Positions 41,581 to 53,275 of a stretch of 64,000 nucleotides of DNA are shown here, piece after piece. The position numbers and the translations under genes were made by a program. Position 1 is the stretch's first letter. Each line of letters starts with the position of its first letter. Source of the stretch: Macrostomum hystrix (taxonomy: Eukaryota; Platyhelminthes; Macrostomidae); the NCBI GenBank assembly GCA_950097015.1, contig CATNEN010000003.1, positions 9,839,501 to 9,903,500 on the forward strand, written 5' to 3'. The notes below the pieces were generated by a model. It was not told the origin of the DNA. It saw nothing but the letters and a program-made list of their open reading frames with translations, and did not search any database.

Positions 41581-44500
41581 ATGCCGAAGAATAAGGGTAA
41601 GTTTTTAGCTTTGTAGTGGTTTTGCGTGCTGTTCTATTTGTATAACATTATTGGCCCTCACTTATATATTTTTATTTTAGCACCTACTAATCTACACTAC
41701 AGTCATGCCATGGTTATAAATATTATTAACGGCTGGAACGTATAATATTTAATATGTATATTTCGTTAGTGTTTTTGTTGACGAATTGGACATTTTTGTC
41801 ACCACTATTGCTACTATAAGAACTTGGGTTTCTAAGTAAAAGGAAATTATGACAATATAGATGTAAAAATGCCATTTTATGATTGCTCAAATAATTACTG
41901 CTATTGCCTTTTTTATGGGCATATTGCTATATACGTCTATGCAGTTTTGAAACAAGGCTGGCAATCTCATAGTGCTACCTAGTTTATGATATTAAACTAT
42001 TTTACATTTTAAGTAATATCAAATCTGTTCTTGTATAGTATAGATTTTTACTGATCTTTAGAGCAGTTTGGTATAGATAGTATATATATAGGCACTATAT
42101 CTATATATTTTACTTTTAATCATTACTTTTTTAAATTATGCTTTTATAAAACTAGACTTTGATTAAGCATAAAAAATAAGATATCAAGTTCGTCTCAATT
42201 AGGCTTGAAATTTTAATCTTGCTTTTTTGGAAATAAACTACTTGTGGTGAGAAGAAAATATGCTCAGACAAAGGATAAATTTGTCATGTTTGTTATCTAT
42301 GTGATAGTTCACTAGCTTTGGTAAAACAAACTGAATTCTTAGGATATATTATTATTGAGTTTTTTGGTAAAAAGGATATTAGCTTATTTCAAATTTCATA
42401 GGGCCTACTGGGTTGATGCTAACATTGTGGCGAAACATTGTAAAATTAAAAAAACACACAAGTAAATTTTGTGCCTAATGGGGGAGCAAAGCTTGCAAGT
42501 ATTAACTTTAATATTACAAATATATTATTGCTGTTTTTAGGAGTCTAGATGCATGACCATGATATCTAGCTAGCAAAATCTTATAAACCATTTTATAGTA
42601 GCTATACTCCATAGTCCGGATCATGTCGTTTACGCCGGAGATCTCCGGCGTAAATCTGGTTTGGGATCGGAGGCTGGCGTAAGTGCTTGGCGTAAGTATA
42701 GGCCAAAATGTGCCTTGGCGTAAGTGCTTGGCGTAAGTACATGGCATAAATCAAGTGGCGTAAATGTTAGCACAAATGAGATCATTCACGATCAAATGTA
42801 TCACTATAGAACATAACACATTTGCGTTAAATATGATGTTTGCGTTAATTAGGAGCAGCATTAAAACAAAGTTCATTAAAATATTGCAGTTCGTATAGAT
42901 GAGATAGCAGAATATCTATTGTAGGATAGCAAAAGTTTTTTTAGCTTTAAGATGCTTACTTTGATACTTGATTTAGAATTTGCAACTTGTGAGATTTTTA
43001 AACAGTTGCAACTTCTGAATTTAATTAATCACCGATTGACATGATTTGTGAAGGACCTTTTTTTGGGTGGCGTAAGTCAGAGGGACCTTTTTTGGTTGGC
43101 GTAAGTCTGGCGTAAGTGCCAAAAAATGTTGGATTTTTCCTCCGGCGTAAGTCCAGCATGATCCGGACTATGGGCTATACTATCTGGATAATAGGACAGA
43201 AAATTAAATCAAGTAATTCCTAAATATAGACATTAATCTCTTTGTTTATCTCCATCAACCACTTAGTGATAAGAAAAGTCATACTTGTAATTTTTTTATT
43301 TAATTGCATAAAAATGGATATTTTAGCTGGTAGTTAAGAAGTAGTCAAACAAATTATTTGTGTACAGTCATTTCAAATATCCATTAAACTATTACTGTTA
43401 CTTAAAAAAATTCCATGAAAATTTCATTGTAGTGTCTGGTGTCTATGGTTACTCATGCAAAATATCCTAAAACTAGTTTTAATAATAAGCCTATGTTACT
43501 GGGGGTCAGTGGCAGAGCAGTAAATACATTTGTCTCTCACACAATGCCACATTTATTTGGACCTTTGCTATTTATACCCTTGAGGGCCAACCTCCAAGGC
43601 AAGATGAAATTTACCAAGCCAAGCAATGAGAAAGTCAATGCAGATGTTTACATCTGTGAGTGTGTGCCTGTGTACAGTATTTGTGTGTACTCAGGAGTCA
43701 GTGGGATGGGCAGAATTGTCTTCTCGCTGGCTCTGGGTCTAGTAGTGTCACAAAATGATGTGCACCTTTCTGAATTTGGTCTACATTTAGATTTCAATCT
43801 AGGCTGTATTATATTTACTACAAATCTCTTGACTAATTAGTTATGTTTGTCGATATGTAACTGTAAACAGTTAGTTACTGATTATTTTATTAAGCTGTTT
43901 TATCTTTTGAATTAGTTTAGCTCTTTTCCCTACAGTATTTTATTGCAAAGCAGGCCTATTAAAGTATTATAACATACTCTAGTAGGAAAAGCTACACAGA
44001 TAAAATAGCTACAGATCTATCTTTTACTACAGTCTTATATCCACACAATTGATCAAAGTTTTCCCTATTTTTCAGTACTATTTTTATTACATTTTAATTT
44101 TACTAACTCTTCTCTTCACTGCCCCGCTATAAACCAGGAAAGGGAGGTAAGAATCGTCGTCGTGGTAAGAATGAAAATGAATCGATGAAGCGCGAGCTAG
44201 TTTACAAAGAGGACGGCCAAGAGTATGGCAAAGTTGAAAAGATGCTTGGCAACGGTCGCCTGGAAGCCTATTGTTTCGACGGTGTAAAACGTCTGTGTCA
44301 CATTCGCGGCAAACTGCGCAAGAAGGTCTGGATTAACCAGGGCGACATCATCTTGGTTGGCCTGCGCGACTACCAGGACACGAAGGCTGACGTCATTATG
44401 AAGTACAATCCAGACGAGGTGCGCAATCTCAAGACCTACGGAGAGATTCCTGAGTCTGGTCAGTACTGTTGTTCTAGGCATTATATTTATATCAATTCTT

Positions 44501-45343
44501 CTGTTTTATTGCTGTTACAAAGTTTTTCTATGGCTCATTCTAAGCCTAAGTTGTAGCCTAGTGGTTTGGGCGTTAGACTCACGACTTGTGTCCTTTAGCA
44601 ATACACTTAACCCTGCTTTGCTTGAGTTCACCCAGATGTAAAATGGGTACTAGCATTAGCTTGGGTTATTGAAGGTGGGTGTGGCGTCTCCCCAGTCCAT
44701 GGACTGATCAGCTGTACGCAGCGTTCAGATGCGCCGCGCAATAGGTGCGGCTGTGCTGTCGGCTGCACATCAGGCCTAATTAGCGCAGGTGATAATTAAT
44801 TCTTATTATTATAATCTAAGAATATTTGTTATATGTGATTATAATAGCGTTCATGTACTATAGCCGTTTCTAATTTTTATCTGGGAGTTAATAATAGATC
44901 ATTGGTTTACAGATTTCACAGTCTTACTGGTTTCTCCACTTTTTCAGCTTTTCTCTCTTATTATGATCCTCCAAATAAATTAATTAATTCAGGTTCATTC
45001 TAACAAAGCGTGCGATTAAAACAGAATATTTGCACATTAAAATATGCGGGAGTTTTTCCTATAAATGTTTTACTTCAGAGCGCCCTACATTACTATTTAT
45101 ACGAGATATGATTACTTTATAGTCCAAGAGGTCGGGGGTTCGAATTTTAGGTCAAAGGTAATAAAATAATACTAATTTTGCTATATCCGCGAAACAATCT
45201 TGAAATTCGCAGTTAAAATCGAAGAGGACGCGGACATTGCATTCGATCACACTTCCGGCTTCCCTGACGACGGCGGAGATTCCGAAGAGTCCGACTCCGA
45301 GACTGAAAAGTCCGAGAGTGAAGAGGACATTGACGACATTTGA
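41581..45343 (+). CDS. EIF1A: Translation initiation factor eIF1A, 3 exons
   Basis: Exons 41581-41596, 44138-44458 and 45213-45343, with donors GTAAGT and GTCAGT and matching phase, give 155 residues (human 144). eIF1A binds the 40S A site through an OB fold and helps ribosome scanning and start-codon choice. The sequence is highly conserved: [20 protein letters not shown], then [33 protein letters not shown] and [10 protein letters not shown]. Exon 1 codes only five residues plus one base. The acidic tail (exon 3) ends SEEDIDDI as usual, but its linker is changed and longer, with [19 protein letters not shown] where vertebrates have a TFGPGDDDE-type stretch. Intron 1 (2.5 kb) holds an 8-bp-TSD transposon and SINE-A, and intron 2 holds SINE-B. 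Confidence 0.96.
42609..43173. mobile_element. Non-autonomous DNA transposon (8-bp TSD) with GGCGTAAGT subterminal repeats
   Basis: The 565-bp element starts CCATAGTCCGGATCATG and ends with its exact reverse complement. Beyond 17 perfect bases the ends match again at TTACGCCGGA. GCTATACT lies on both sides (42601-42608 and 43174-43181) as an 8-bp target duplication. Near both ends the motif GGCGTAAGT or GGCGTAAAT recurs, at least six times on the left and four on the right, probably transposase sites. The centre is AT-rich without coding. An 8-bp duplication suggests hAT or P superfamily; the ends do not match a family I know. Confidence 0.9.
43499..43765 (+). repeat. SINE-A copy in eIF1A intron 1
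   Basis: Diverged copy with GGGTCAGTGGCAGAGCAGTA (head), GAGGGCCAACCTCCAAGGC, AATGAGAAAGTCA, GTGAGTGTGTGCCTGTGTA, CAGGAGTCAGTGGGATGGGC and GCTGGCTCTGGGTCTAG. Same orientation as the gene. Confidence 0.8.
44551..44815 (+). repeat. SINE-B copy in eIF1A intron 2
   Basis: Head TTGTAGCCTAGTGGTTTGGG, with the B-box region deleted. Body GTCCTTTAGCAATACACTTA, AAATGGGTACTAGCA, GGTGGGTGTGGCGTC, GATGCGCCGCGCAATAGG, GTCGGCTGCACATCAG, and a TTATTATT tail. Confidence 0.85.
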
Positions 45344-46139
45344 ATAACGACTAGAATTTGAGATTTGTGTGGGGCTATAGCAAAGCCTCTTGTGTTTCGG
45401 GTCTGATTTTATTTGCTTCGACCAGTCTAAAATAATTTTCTGCAAGAAATTTTTTTTCCTGTTTAATTCTGAAAAAAATTACTTAAAAAACTCTACTCTC
45501 TACTGGCAGTAGGGAAAGGGACAAAACATTGCATTTTAAACAGAAAAGTAGAATTGATAATTGCAGATATATGGGAATACTAAACATCTTTGCGATTACT
45601 AAAACAAACGCTTATTTTGTGTCTCAGTGTGATCCACAAATTAATTACACGAGTATAATGAAACTAATCCACTAATATGATATTTGTGAAAGAATTTTAA
45701 AATATAATTGTAAACCTCCAAGTCTGTAAAACCCACTTAAACAAATGTTAAAATGTCATTTCTTATAATTGACACGCACTTACGTATTTCTAAAAATATA
45801 TTCAGAAGAAACAGTTGAAGCGAAACGACGAACACTTGACACAGAAACAAGTGATTGATAACACGATATAGAAATTGTGCCGTCTGTTTTGTGTGCAGTT
45901 CGCGGTATTGGTGTGCGAGAAGCGTTTAAAAAATTAAAAACTAGTTTTCGTGTTTTTTCTGGTTTATTTAAATTCGCTGTTATTTTTTGTTTTGCTTGCT
46001 GTTGTTTGTCCTCTGTGTGACGAATCTTAAAAAGACATTGACGAGGCTTTTGTTGTAATGCCATTTGAAAGTAAATTAGTATTGAAAACTACGTTTTTTT
46101 CTTGCTTCCGATTTTTTATATGGATCCAAACATTAGGAC

Positions 46140-47010
46140 ACGCATCTTCTCAGATCCTCGGGTTGAGCTTGTCATCTTCCCAGATCCTCGGGTTGAGCTT
46201 GTCATCTTCCCAGATCCTCGGGTTGAGCTTGTCATCTTCCCAGATCCTCAGGTTGAGTTTGTCATCTTCCCAGATCCTCAGGTTGAGTTTGTCATCTTCC
46301 CAGATCCTCGGGTTGAGTTTGTCGTCTTCCCAGATCCTCAGGTTGAGTTTGTCATCTTCCCAGATCCTCGGGTTGAGCTTGTCATCTTCCCAGATCCTCG
46401 GGTTGAGCTTGTCATCTTCCCAGATCCTCGGGTTGAGCTTGTCATCTTCCCAGATCCTCGGGTTGTGCTTGTCATCTTCCGAGATCCTTAGGTTGAGTTT
46501 GTCATCTTCCCAGATCCTCAGGTTGAGTTTGTCATCTTCTCAGATCCTCAGGTTGAGTTTGTCATCTTCCGAGATCCTTAGGTTGAGTTTGTCATCTTCC
46601 CAGATCCTCACGTTGAGTTTGTCATCTTCCCAGATCCTCAGGTTGAGTTTGTCATCTTCCGAGATCCTTAGGTTGAGTTTGTCATCTTCCGAGATCCTTA
46701 GGTTGAGTTTGTCATCTTCCGAGATCCTTAGGTTGAGTTTGTCATCTTCCGAGATCCTTAGGTTGAGTTTGTCATCTTCCGAGATCCTCAGGTTGAGTTT
46801 GTCATCTTCCGAGATCCTCGGGATGAGTTTGCCATCTTCCCAGATCCTCAGGTTCAGTTTGTCATCTTCCCAGATCCTCAGGTTGAGTTTGCCATCTTCC
46901 CAGATCCTCAGGTTCAGTTTGTCATCTTCCCAGATCCTCAGGTTCAGTTTGTCATCTTCTCAGATCCTCAGGTTGAGTTTGCCATCTTCCTAGATCCTCT
47001 GGTTCAGTTC
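46140..47010. repeat. 30-bp minisatellite downstream of eIF1A
   Basis: About 29 copies of a 30-bp unit: GTCATCTTCCCAGATCCTCG then GGTTGAGCTT, with CCCAGATCCTCA, CCGAGATCCTTA and TTGAGTTT variants. It is open in two forward frames because the unit is a multiple of three. The reverse complement is close to the 29-bp unit at 52.4-53.3 kb. Confidence 0.95.
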
Positions 47011-47634
47011 GCAACATTTACTAATCTTCATTTTATTGAGTTTTTATGAAAATTTCCTAATTAAAAAATCTTATTGCTCTAAAATGATAGTAGCTTTGTT
47101 AATACAGCATCAGCAGAAATATTTGCAGTTAAAATGTTTTTTGTAATTGTATATTTAGGTCGTAGTTAGTCCATTGACCGAGACTTGCTAATGCTTTTAA
47201 ACAAACAAACAATAGTTTAATATTATAACAGTGTCAATATTATTTTAGCATAATTGCGATCCAGTTGTTTCCATAGCTTGCCGCAGCGACCAGAAGATCA
47301 TTAACTATAGACAGGCTTCAATGGCTTCTAGCATTGCTGGAATGAATATTAATGAAGAGCTATAAGCTTCACTCCGCGGCGAGGCCATATAGTCGGTTGA
47401 AAGGTCCGCAACCCGCACAGCAATTGTAGGTTGTATAAAGTTTGTGGTAATTATTCTATGGCCTAAACCGGAATCACATCTCTCTTGTGGTTATACCAAA
47501 CACCAAAACTTCGTCTATGGCCAATATTCAAAGATGTAACTATATGAGCGGTACGCAATAAAAACATGCAAGTGGTAAGCAATAATCGTGACGCAATGAT
47601 AGCTAGGACAAATAATAATTATCATGCGACCCAC

Positions 47635-49841
47635 CTTCCAGTCCAGCTGGTTGGTAGTTTCTCCGTCGCAGTTGTTCGATGCGCAATATCGCCGATTCGT
47701 TCTTGACCTGTCCGTCCTTGCCATCGCTGGCGTCATTGGCCAGGGCGGCTGCAATGGACTCTGCCGCTTTTCGGCAAAGCACCTGATCGAATAAGTTTCT
47801 ACCGTCATCGGCCTCCGTTGAAGAAGACGACTTTGCGGAAGATGAAGTTGATGATTTTGCCAGATTTGGTTCGGAATATTTCGATGCAGAGTCTTTGTCG
47901 TCTCGGCTTTCTTCTTTGTTATCGCCGTCATCGTCGTCAGTGTCAGCCAGGCGAGTCACTTTCGGCTCGCCCATCGAGGACGAAGATTTCGAAGAGTCTA
48001 GTTTGTCGTCGTTCTTTGCGTCGGGAAATTCAACGTTGAAGCGAACCTTGACGAATGGGACACCAGTATCGAACTTATAAGCTGACGAATCGAATATGAT
48101 TAAGTAGTCCGAAAACAATTGGATATTTATGTGGTTAATGGACATGTGCTCTCTCAGCTTTCACAGTAAACGATAAAAAATCAACGAAGAAACTATTCAT
48201 ATCGTTCGATGGAACACTTAATCTGTCAAATACTCTTTCTCTTTTATCTCTAAATACTCCTAGGACCTACACCTACGTGAGAAATACGGATCAAATTTTG
48301 TGTATGAAGATCGGGCTTCGTAAATAAACGAATAGATTAATGTAAATCAGATATTAGTATTGGCGAATGGAAGCTCATCTTCTATGATTAAAATCTCCAA
48401 AATCTGAAAATAAAGATTTGAATCGGTGAATGAAAGATCGAAATCTTCAATTGGAACAATGTAATCTGTGAATGGAGGATTGCAATCTGTTAATGGAAGA
48501 TAAACATCCAGGTGAATGTAAGATTGAAAGCTGTGAACGGAGGATTGTAATCTGTATTAGGATATAGTTCACCTTTCGTCCCTCGAGTTCCAGTGTTCGA
48601 TCCAGAACTCCGTCAAGAAACTCCCTAATGGGTTGAGCAATTTTCGCTTGCTCAGCGAAGGTTTTGAGTCGATCTGTCACCGCCGACCCGTTGGCTTCCG
48701 ATTTTGAGTTTTCATCGTCGCCCGTATCAGTTTTTCCATCTGCCAGGAAACGTCGGATTTCATGAGCAGCCTCATTCAACAGTTGTATAGCCGCATTATT
48801 CTCGAAGGAGAATTGCTCAGATTCAGCTGATCCGGCTGTCAGAGCGGGCAGCACCAGGTCCTTAGCCGGGCCTTTCAATAATCGCGCAGCTAGACGAAGC
48901 GCCGAGTTTTGGTTGAGCTTGCGTCGATGAAGCTGGTCGAGCAGCTGGGTGAGGGTTTCAACATCTGCCAGCTGTTCCCTGATGTACAGCTCGGAGGGTG
49001 AGGCGGCATCAGCTAGTACAGTTTGCACGTGTTCCAGGTACTCCTTTTTGGAGGTAAACAGTCTTTTTAAGGATGCAATTATGTCTAATGTAAGGGTATT
49101 GTAATACATATTTCTATGGCCACAACTAATCGCTTGCTAAACTGGCCATAGCTTTGGGCCATAGACGTTCACCAAGGTCCCTGAGCACGATTCCATGGCG
49201 AGCTCTAGGCAACATTCATTTGGGGCGCAGTCGCGAGAAGAGAAGGCTTGGGGTGCTTGTCCTGTAATTTACGCCCTTGAGGGCCAATTAACCTCCAAGG
49301 CACAGTGAGAGTTTACACTGCCTGACGATGAGAAAGACAGCGCGGATGCACACACCCGTGTGGGTGTGTGCTCAGGAGTCAGCGGAATGGACAGAATTGT
49401 TTTTTCGCTGGCTGCGGATCTACTGTTACTAAATGTTGTGCCATTGTCCGCAGCCCTCCTGAAAATATTATTACTACAGCTCAATGGACCTCAGTATGTG
49501 AATACGATTAGGCCATAGACAAAACTGCGTCAGAGTAATTGCGAATATAGTGGAGGATTATTGATTTTTATTATCAGAATGGCAATAAATAAACACACGG
49601 ATATCAATTCACTGATATCGATCCGAACCTGTGCAGCCTCAGCGTATCCGTCATCAGTGTGCTGGCCGCTAACACCGTCGCCGCTTCTCAACACCTCTGC
49701 GATGGCGTCGCGAATCATTTTAGGGTCCAAGTTCAGGGTCTGCTCTTCGGCAGCCAAACTCCGATACTGATTTAGTGCTACAACTGCTACTAACAGAAGA
49801 AAAACATGCGACTTTAATAATGGCTTGAAATTGAAATTCAT
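47635..49841 (-). CDS. Unrecognised secreted or luminal helical protein with acidic tail, partial (3 exons seen)
   Basis: Proposed exons 49613-49841, 48573-49084 and 47635-48073 join in phase (donors GTGAAT, GTGAAC, GTGGGT), but the 3' end beyond 47635 was not found. Exon 1 encodes a signal peptide (LLKSHVFLLLVAVVALNQ) and then LDPKMIRDAIAEVL. Exon 2 is helical and Leu-rich (LKRLFTSKKEYLEHVQ, NSALRLAARLLKGPAKDL, IREFLDGVLDRTLELEG). Exon 3 starts FDTGVPFVKVRFNVEFPDAK and becomes rich in Asp, Ser, Lys and Glu. Overall it suggests a lumenal or extracellular helical-repeat protein. I do not recognise the family. Intron 1 holds SINE-A (antisense). The 47603-48145 frame alone would also read through the exon 3 acceptor, so that border is the least certain. 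Confidence 0.5.
49165..49475 (+). repeat. SINE-A copy
   Basis: Has CACCAAGGTCCCTGAGCACG, CATTCATTTGGGGCGCAG, AGAGAAGGCTTGGG, ACCTCCAAGGCACAGTGAGA, CTGCCTGACGATGAGAAAG and CCGCAGCCCTCCTG, with a short ATTATTA tail. Antisense within intron 1 of the 47.6-49.8 kb gene. Confidence 0.85.
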
Positions 49842-49849
49842 TTTTTATT

Positions 49850-51100
49850 ATAAAATCTGTCAGACATGCGCTAAGAAGTGTTCAAAAGCTCCCAGGCCTA
49901 ACCGAAACTATTCAAGGCCTATATAGTGTGTATGTTTATAAGACATGAACATAGATAAAGCTACAGTTAGTTCTAGCTAACTCAGTGTAATAACTAGCAA
50001 TGTGACATATGTCGGAATTCACAAGCCAGAAACAACGTTCATTTTACAATAGTCTCAGCAACAACAGCCATTAGCTCTAATAGCTTATTTCTTTTTCTAC
50101 GTAATAAAAAAGAGGCCATATTTAAGTTCTTTAATGGCTCCGTCTAGTGCCGTATAATGATTAAAAGAAAAATAGTCTTAAAATCACGTTTTTCCATTAG
50201 TAAAGCTATCAGGAAGGCTTAACATGCAGATTGAAAACTTGCTTTTCTTATTCTCATGGGCTATATTTTTTCATGGGTAAAAATTTCAACTGAGTCGCGA
50301 AAAATCGTAATTAGTGCAGCTGTTAAAAAACAAATAGTTAAATATTGACTGGCTTCAAGCTTTAGCAGAGATGGTTCTGATGGAAACAAAATTATGGCTG
50401 ACAAAACCAAAATAGCAATGGGAACTAGAAATATAATTGCTTATGGGATGACATTTGATTATATCCTCCACCAAATTTACCTAGTTTACAAATAAATTAT
50501 AACAGCATTGTGTTAGATAAACACAAAATAACTAAAAAGACAGTTTTGATTGACTAAAAACAAAAAAAGAATAATAAACGCGCTTGAACTACTAATTAAG
50601 TAGTACTCGTATGTGTTAAAAGGTACAATTTTAGGGTGCTTTCGAAATACAAATTTGGTTAAAACAAAAAACTTTCTTAATAACACCAAAATGATAAGAA
50701 TGAGATGAATTAAATTAAGTTTTAAAACCCTCTTATTATGTCTTATTATGACTAATTATGTCTTGTGTAAAAACAGATTGAGATTTGGAAATTTCCTAAT
50801 TATGTAAAATAACAATGTATTTTTCGGTACATATCGGCACTGATTTTATACATTAAAATAGTTTTGTAAGACTTCCAAAGTTAAACTTTTAAACTTATCT
50901 TGTAACAAATCGGTGCCGAAAAACGTTACAAAGGAATATAACAATGCATCAGTTTTAGTGGATGCATAAATACCTACTCTAATTTGAGTTTTTCGATACA
51001 TGTCGTCCAAAACAAGCAAGCAAGCGCCAAAGCCAATCTAAAAAACTGAAAAACCGCTTCACCATAAGTTATAATTAAATGGGCAACAAAAATGTTCATT
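49850..51100. other. AT-rich spacer without recognised genes
   Basis: No repeat array, SINE or coding domain recognised. It lies between the 5' end of the secreted-protein gene and the 3' end of membrane-protein gene A, so it holds a promoter and a 3' end. Confidence 0.5.
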
Positions 51101-51103
51101 ATT

Positions 51104-52281
51104 TTAAACCTCCGAAGTAGAGCCCTTACGACCGGCGTGCTGCTGCTGCTGTTGCTGAGACCGACTAGCAGCCAATAGTCTGTGCTGCAATCCGGCGGCA
51201 AAGCGTTTAGCGCCTGGCCCGGTTAGCGACTGGGTGACGGAGACGCCGGGCAGGGCGGCCGAAGCCGATTGGCCAGGAGCGGCTGCGGCGCCTCCGCCGG
51301 CGCTCTCGCTGGCTCGCTCCTGCTCGCTCTCGGATAGGCGACGACGGCTCAGGGGCCGCCTGGGGCGCAGCAGCATGCCCTCCAGTAGGCGCATTGTGTC
51401 AGACTCCGGCACAGAGCCAGCGCTGGAGGTGCGACGACGCATGGCTCCAGGCGGCACCTGGGACACCTGGGATAGGGAATAGGGGAGAAATAAGAATGGG
51501 AAGAGGGATTAAGATAAATCGAGGGAGAGGAATATGGGATAAATCAGTGAAATCATTGAGAGAAAAAATGAAAAAATCAGTGGGCGATTGGCGATAAATC
51601 GGTGAGAGAGGAATAGGGGATAAATTAGTGACAGAGGAATAGGGGATAAATTAGTGGCAGGGGAATCGGGGATAAATTAGAGGCAGAGGAATAGGGGATA
51701 AATCAGTGTGTGAGGAATAGGAGATAAATCAGTGTGAGAGGAATAAAGGATAAACCATTGGGAGAGGAATAGGGGAGAAATCAGTGGGAGAAATAGGGGA
51801 TAAATCTGGGGGAAAGGAAGGGATAGGGGATAAATATTAGGAGAGACAAGGGATAAATGAGTAAAAGTGGGACTAAGTGGTTAGCGGGCAGGCAGCTCAC
51901 CTGCACATGATGATGGTGATGATCAGCTCGAATGAGTTCGCACTGGATACCAGTCTCAGATGTGCTAGGCTGGTTCATGGGGGCGGCCGCCGTTGACGCC
52001 CCAGCCACTTCACCGTTGATCGCCGCCTTTTCAACATCTCCAAGGGCGCGAGCGGCACCTTCGTTGGCGATAAATTTGCCGACAAGTTTCAGCTTCTTTA
52101 GTCCGGGGTCGTCGATGCGCAGCAGCAGGATCTGCACCAGAGCAAAGATCAGCGTGCCCAACAATGGCGCGGCGATGTTAAGCCACAATGGCCAGTAGGC
52201 TGCTTCGTTTGGTTTCAGCGGCTTCGGAGTCGACAAAAAGGGTTCCATGGTTGACCAAGTGTCGGCCGACAAGCTTGCCAT
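51104..52281 (-). CDS. Single-span membrane protein, paralogue A, 2 exons
   Basis: Exons 51901-52281 and 51104-51466 (donor GTGAGC, acceptor CCCAG, phase 0) encode 247 residues. One hydrophobic helix (LWLNIAAPLLGTLIFALVQI, about residues 32-55) follows a short Pro-rich N-terminus and precedes a conserved LRIDDPGLKKL. The rest is low complexity: five consecutive His at the exon 1 end, an Arg-rich segment (LLRPRRPLSRRRLSESE), an Ala/Gly run and six consecutive Gln near the C-terminus. There is no signal peptide, so a type-III-like orientation is possible. The AAYWPxWxNIAAPLxGT...LVQ...IDDPGL block is shared with the gene at 54589-54990. No known family recognised. The intron is a degenerate minisatellite. 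Confidence 0.7.
51490..51830. repeat. Degenerate 26-bp minisatellite in membrane-protein A intron
   Basis: About 12 irregular copies of GAGGAATAGGGGATAAAT then CAGTGNGA, with length changes. It belongs by look to the purine-rich GAGGA-type arrays of the window. Confidence 0.8.
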
Positions 52282-52384
52282 AACTGTGCTTCTATTCGAT
52301 TAAAATTTGATTTTTGATGAACAATGCAACGACGTAATACTGACTGAAAGTAATTAAGTAACAAGTACAACATTTTCTTCGATT

Positions 52385-53275
52385 TCGATAAACTGAGGAT
52401 CTGGGAAGGTGACAGATTAACCTGAGGATCTGGGAAGGTGACAGATTAACCTGAGGATCTGGGAAGGTGACAGATTAACCTGAGGATCTGGGAAGGTGAC
52501 AGATTAACCTGAGGATCTGGGAAGGTGACAGATTAACCTGAGGATCTGGGAAGGTGGCAGATTAACCTGAGGATCTGGGAAGGTGACAGATTAACCTGAG
52601 GATCTGGGAAGGTTATTCATTAACCTGAGGATCTGTGAAGGTTATGGATTGACCTGAGGATCAGGGCAGGTTATGGATTAACCTGAGGATCAGGGAAGGT
52701 TATGGATTAACCTGAGGGTCTGTGAAGGTTATGGATTAACCTGAGGATCTGTGAAGGTTATGGATTAACCTGAGGATCTGTGAAGGTTACGGATTAACCT
52801 GAGGATCTGTGAAGGTTATGGATTAACCTGAGGATCTGTGAAGGTTATGGATTGACCTGAGGATCAGGGAAGGTTATGGATTAACCTGAGGATCAGGGCA
52901 GGTTATGGATTAACCTGAGGATCAGGGCAGGTTATGGATTAACCTGAGGATCAGGGAATGTTATGGATTAACCTGAGGATCAGGGCAGGTTATGCATTGA
53001 CCTGAGGATCAGGGCAGGTTATGGATTAACCTGAGGATCTGTGAAGGTTATGGATTAACCTGAGGATCAGGGAATGTTATGGATTAACCTGAGGATCTGT
53101 GAAGGTTATGGATTAACCTGAGGATCAGGGCAGATTATTGATTAACCTGAGGATCAGGGAAGGTTATGGATTGACTTGAGGATCAGGGCAGGTTATGGAT
53201 TAACCTGAGGATCAGGGAAGGTTATGGATTAACTCGAGGATCTGTGAAGGTTATGGATTAACTCGAGGATCAAGG
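52385..53275. repeat. 29-bp minisatellite upstream of membrane-protein A
   Basis: About 31 copies of a 29-bp unit: GAGGATCTGGGAAGGTGACA then GATTAACCT at the left. It drifts to GAGGATCAGGGCAGGTTATG then GATTAACCT toward the right. The orderly change from one version to the other along the array shows growth by local duplication. Confidence 0.95.

Noticed and set aside
45118-45155. B-box-like GGGGGTTCGAATTTT near eIF1A exon 3
   Set aside because: Only the B box is present, with no A box or SINE body. It is too short to call.
46058-46993. 311-residue SSSQILGLSL repeat protein
   Set aside because: A 30-bp minisatellite with a unit divisible by three. The same array is open in a second frame, with no signal peptide, domain or splice support.
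47375-47400. SINE-A scrap (CCGCGGCGAGGCCA)
   Set aside because: Only 14 bases match. It may be a fragment but is not supportable alone.
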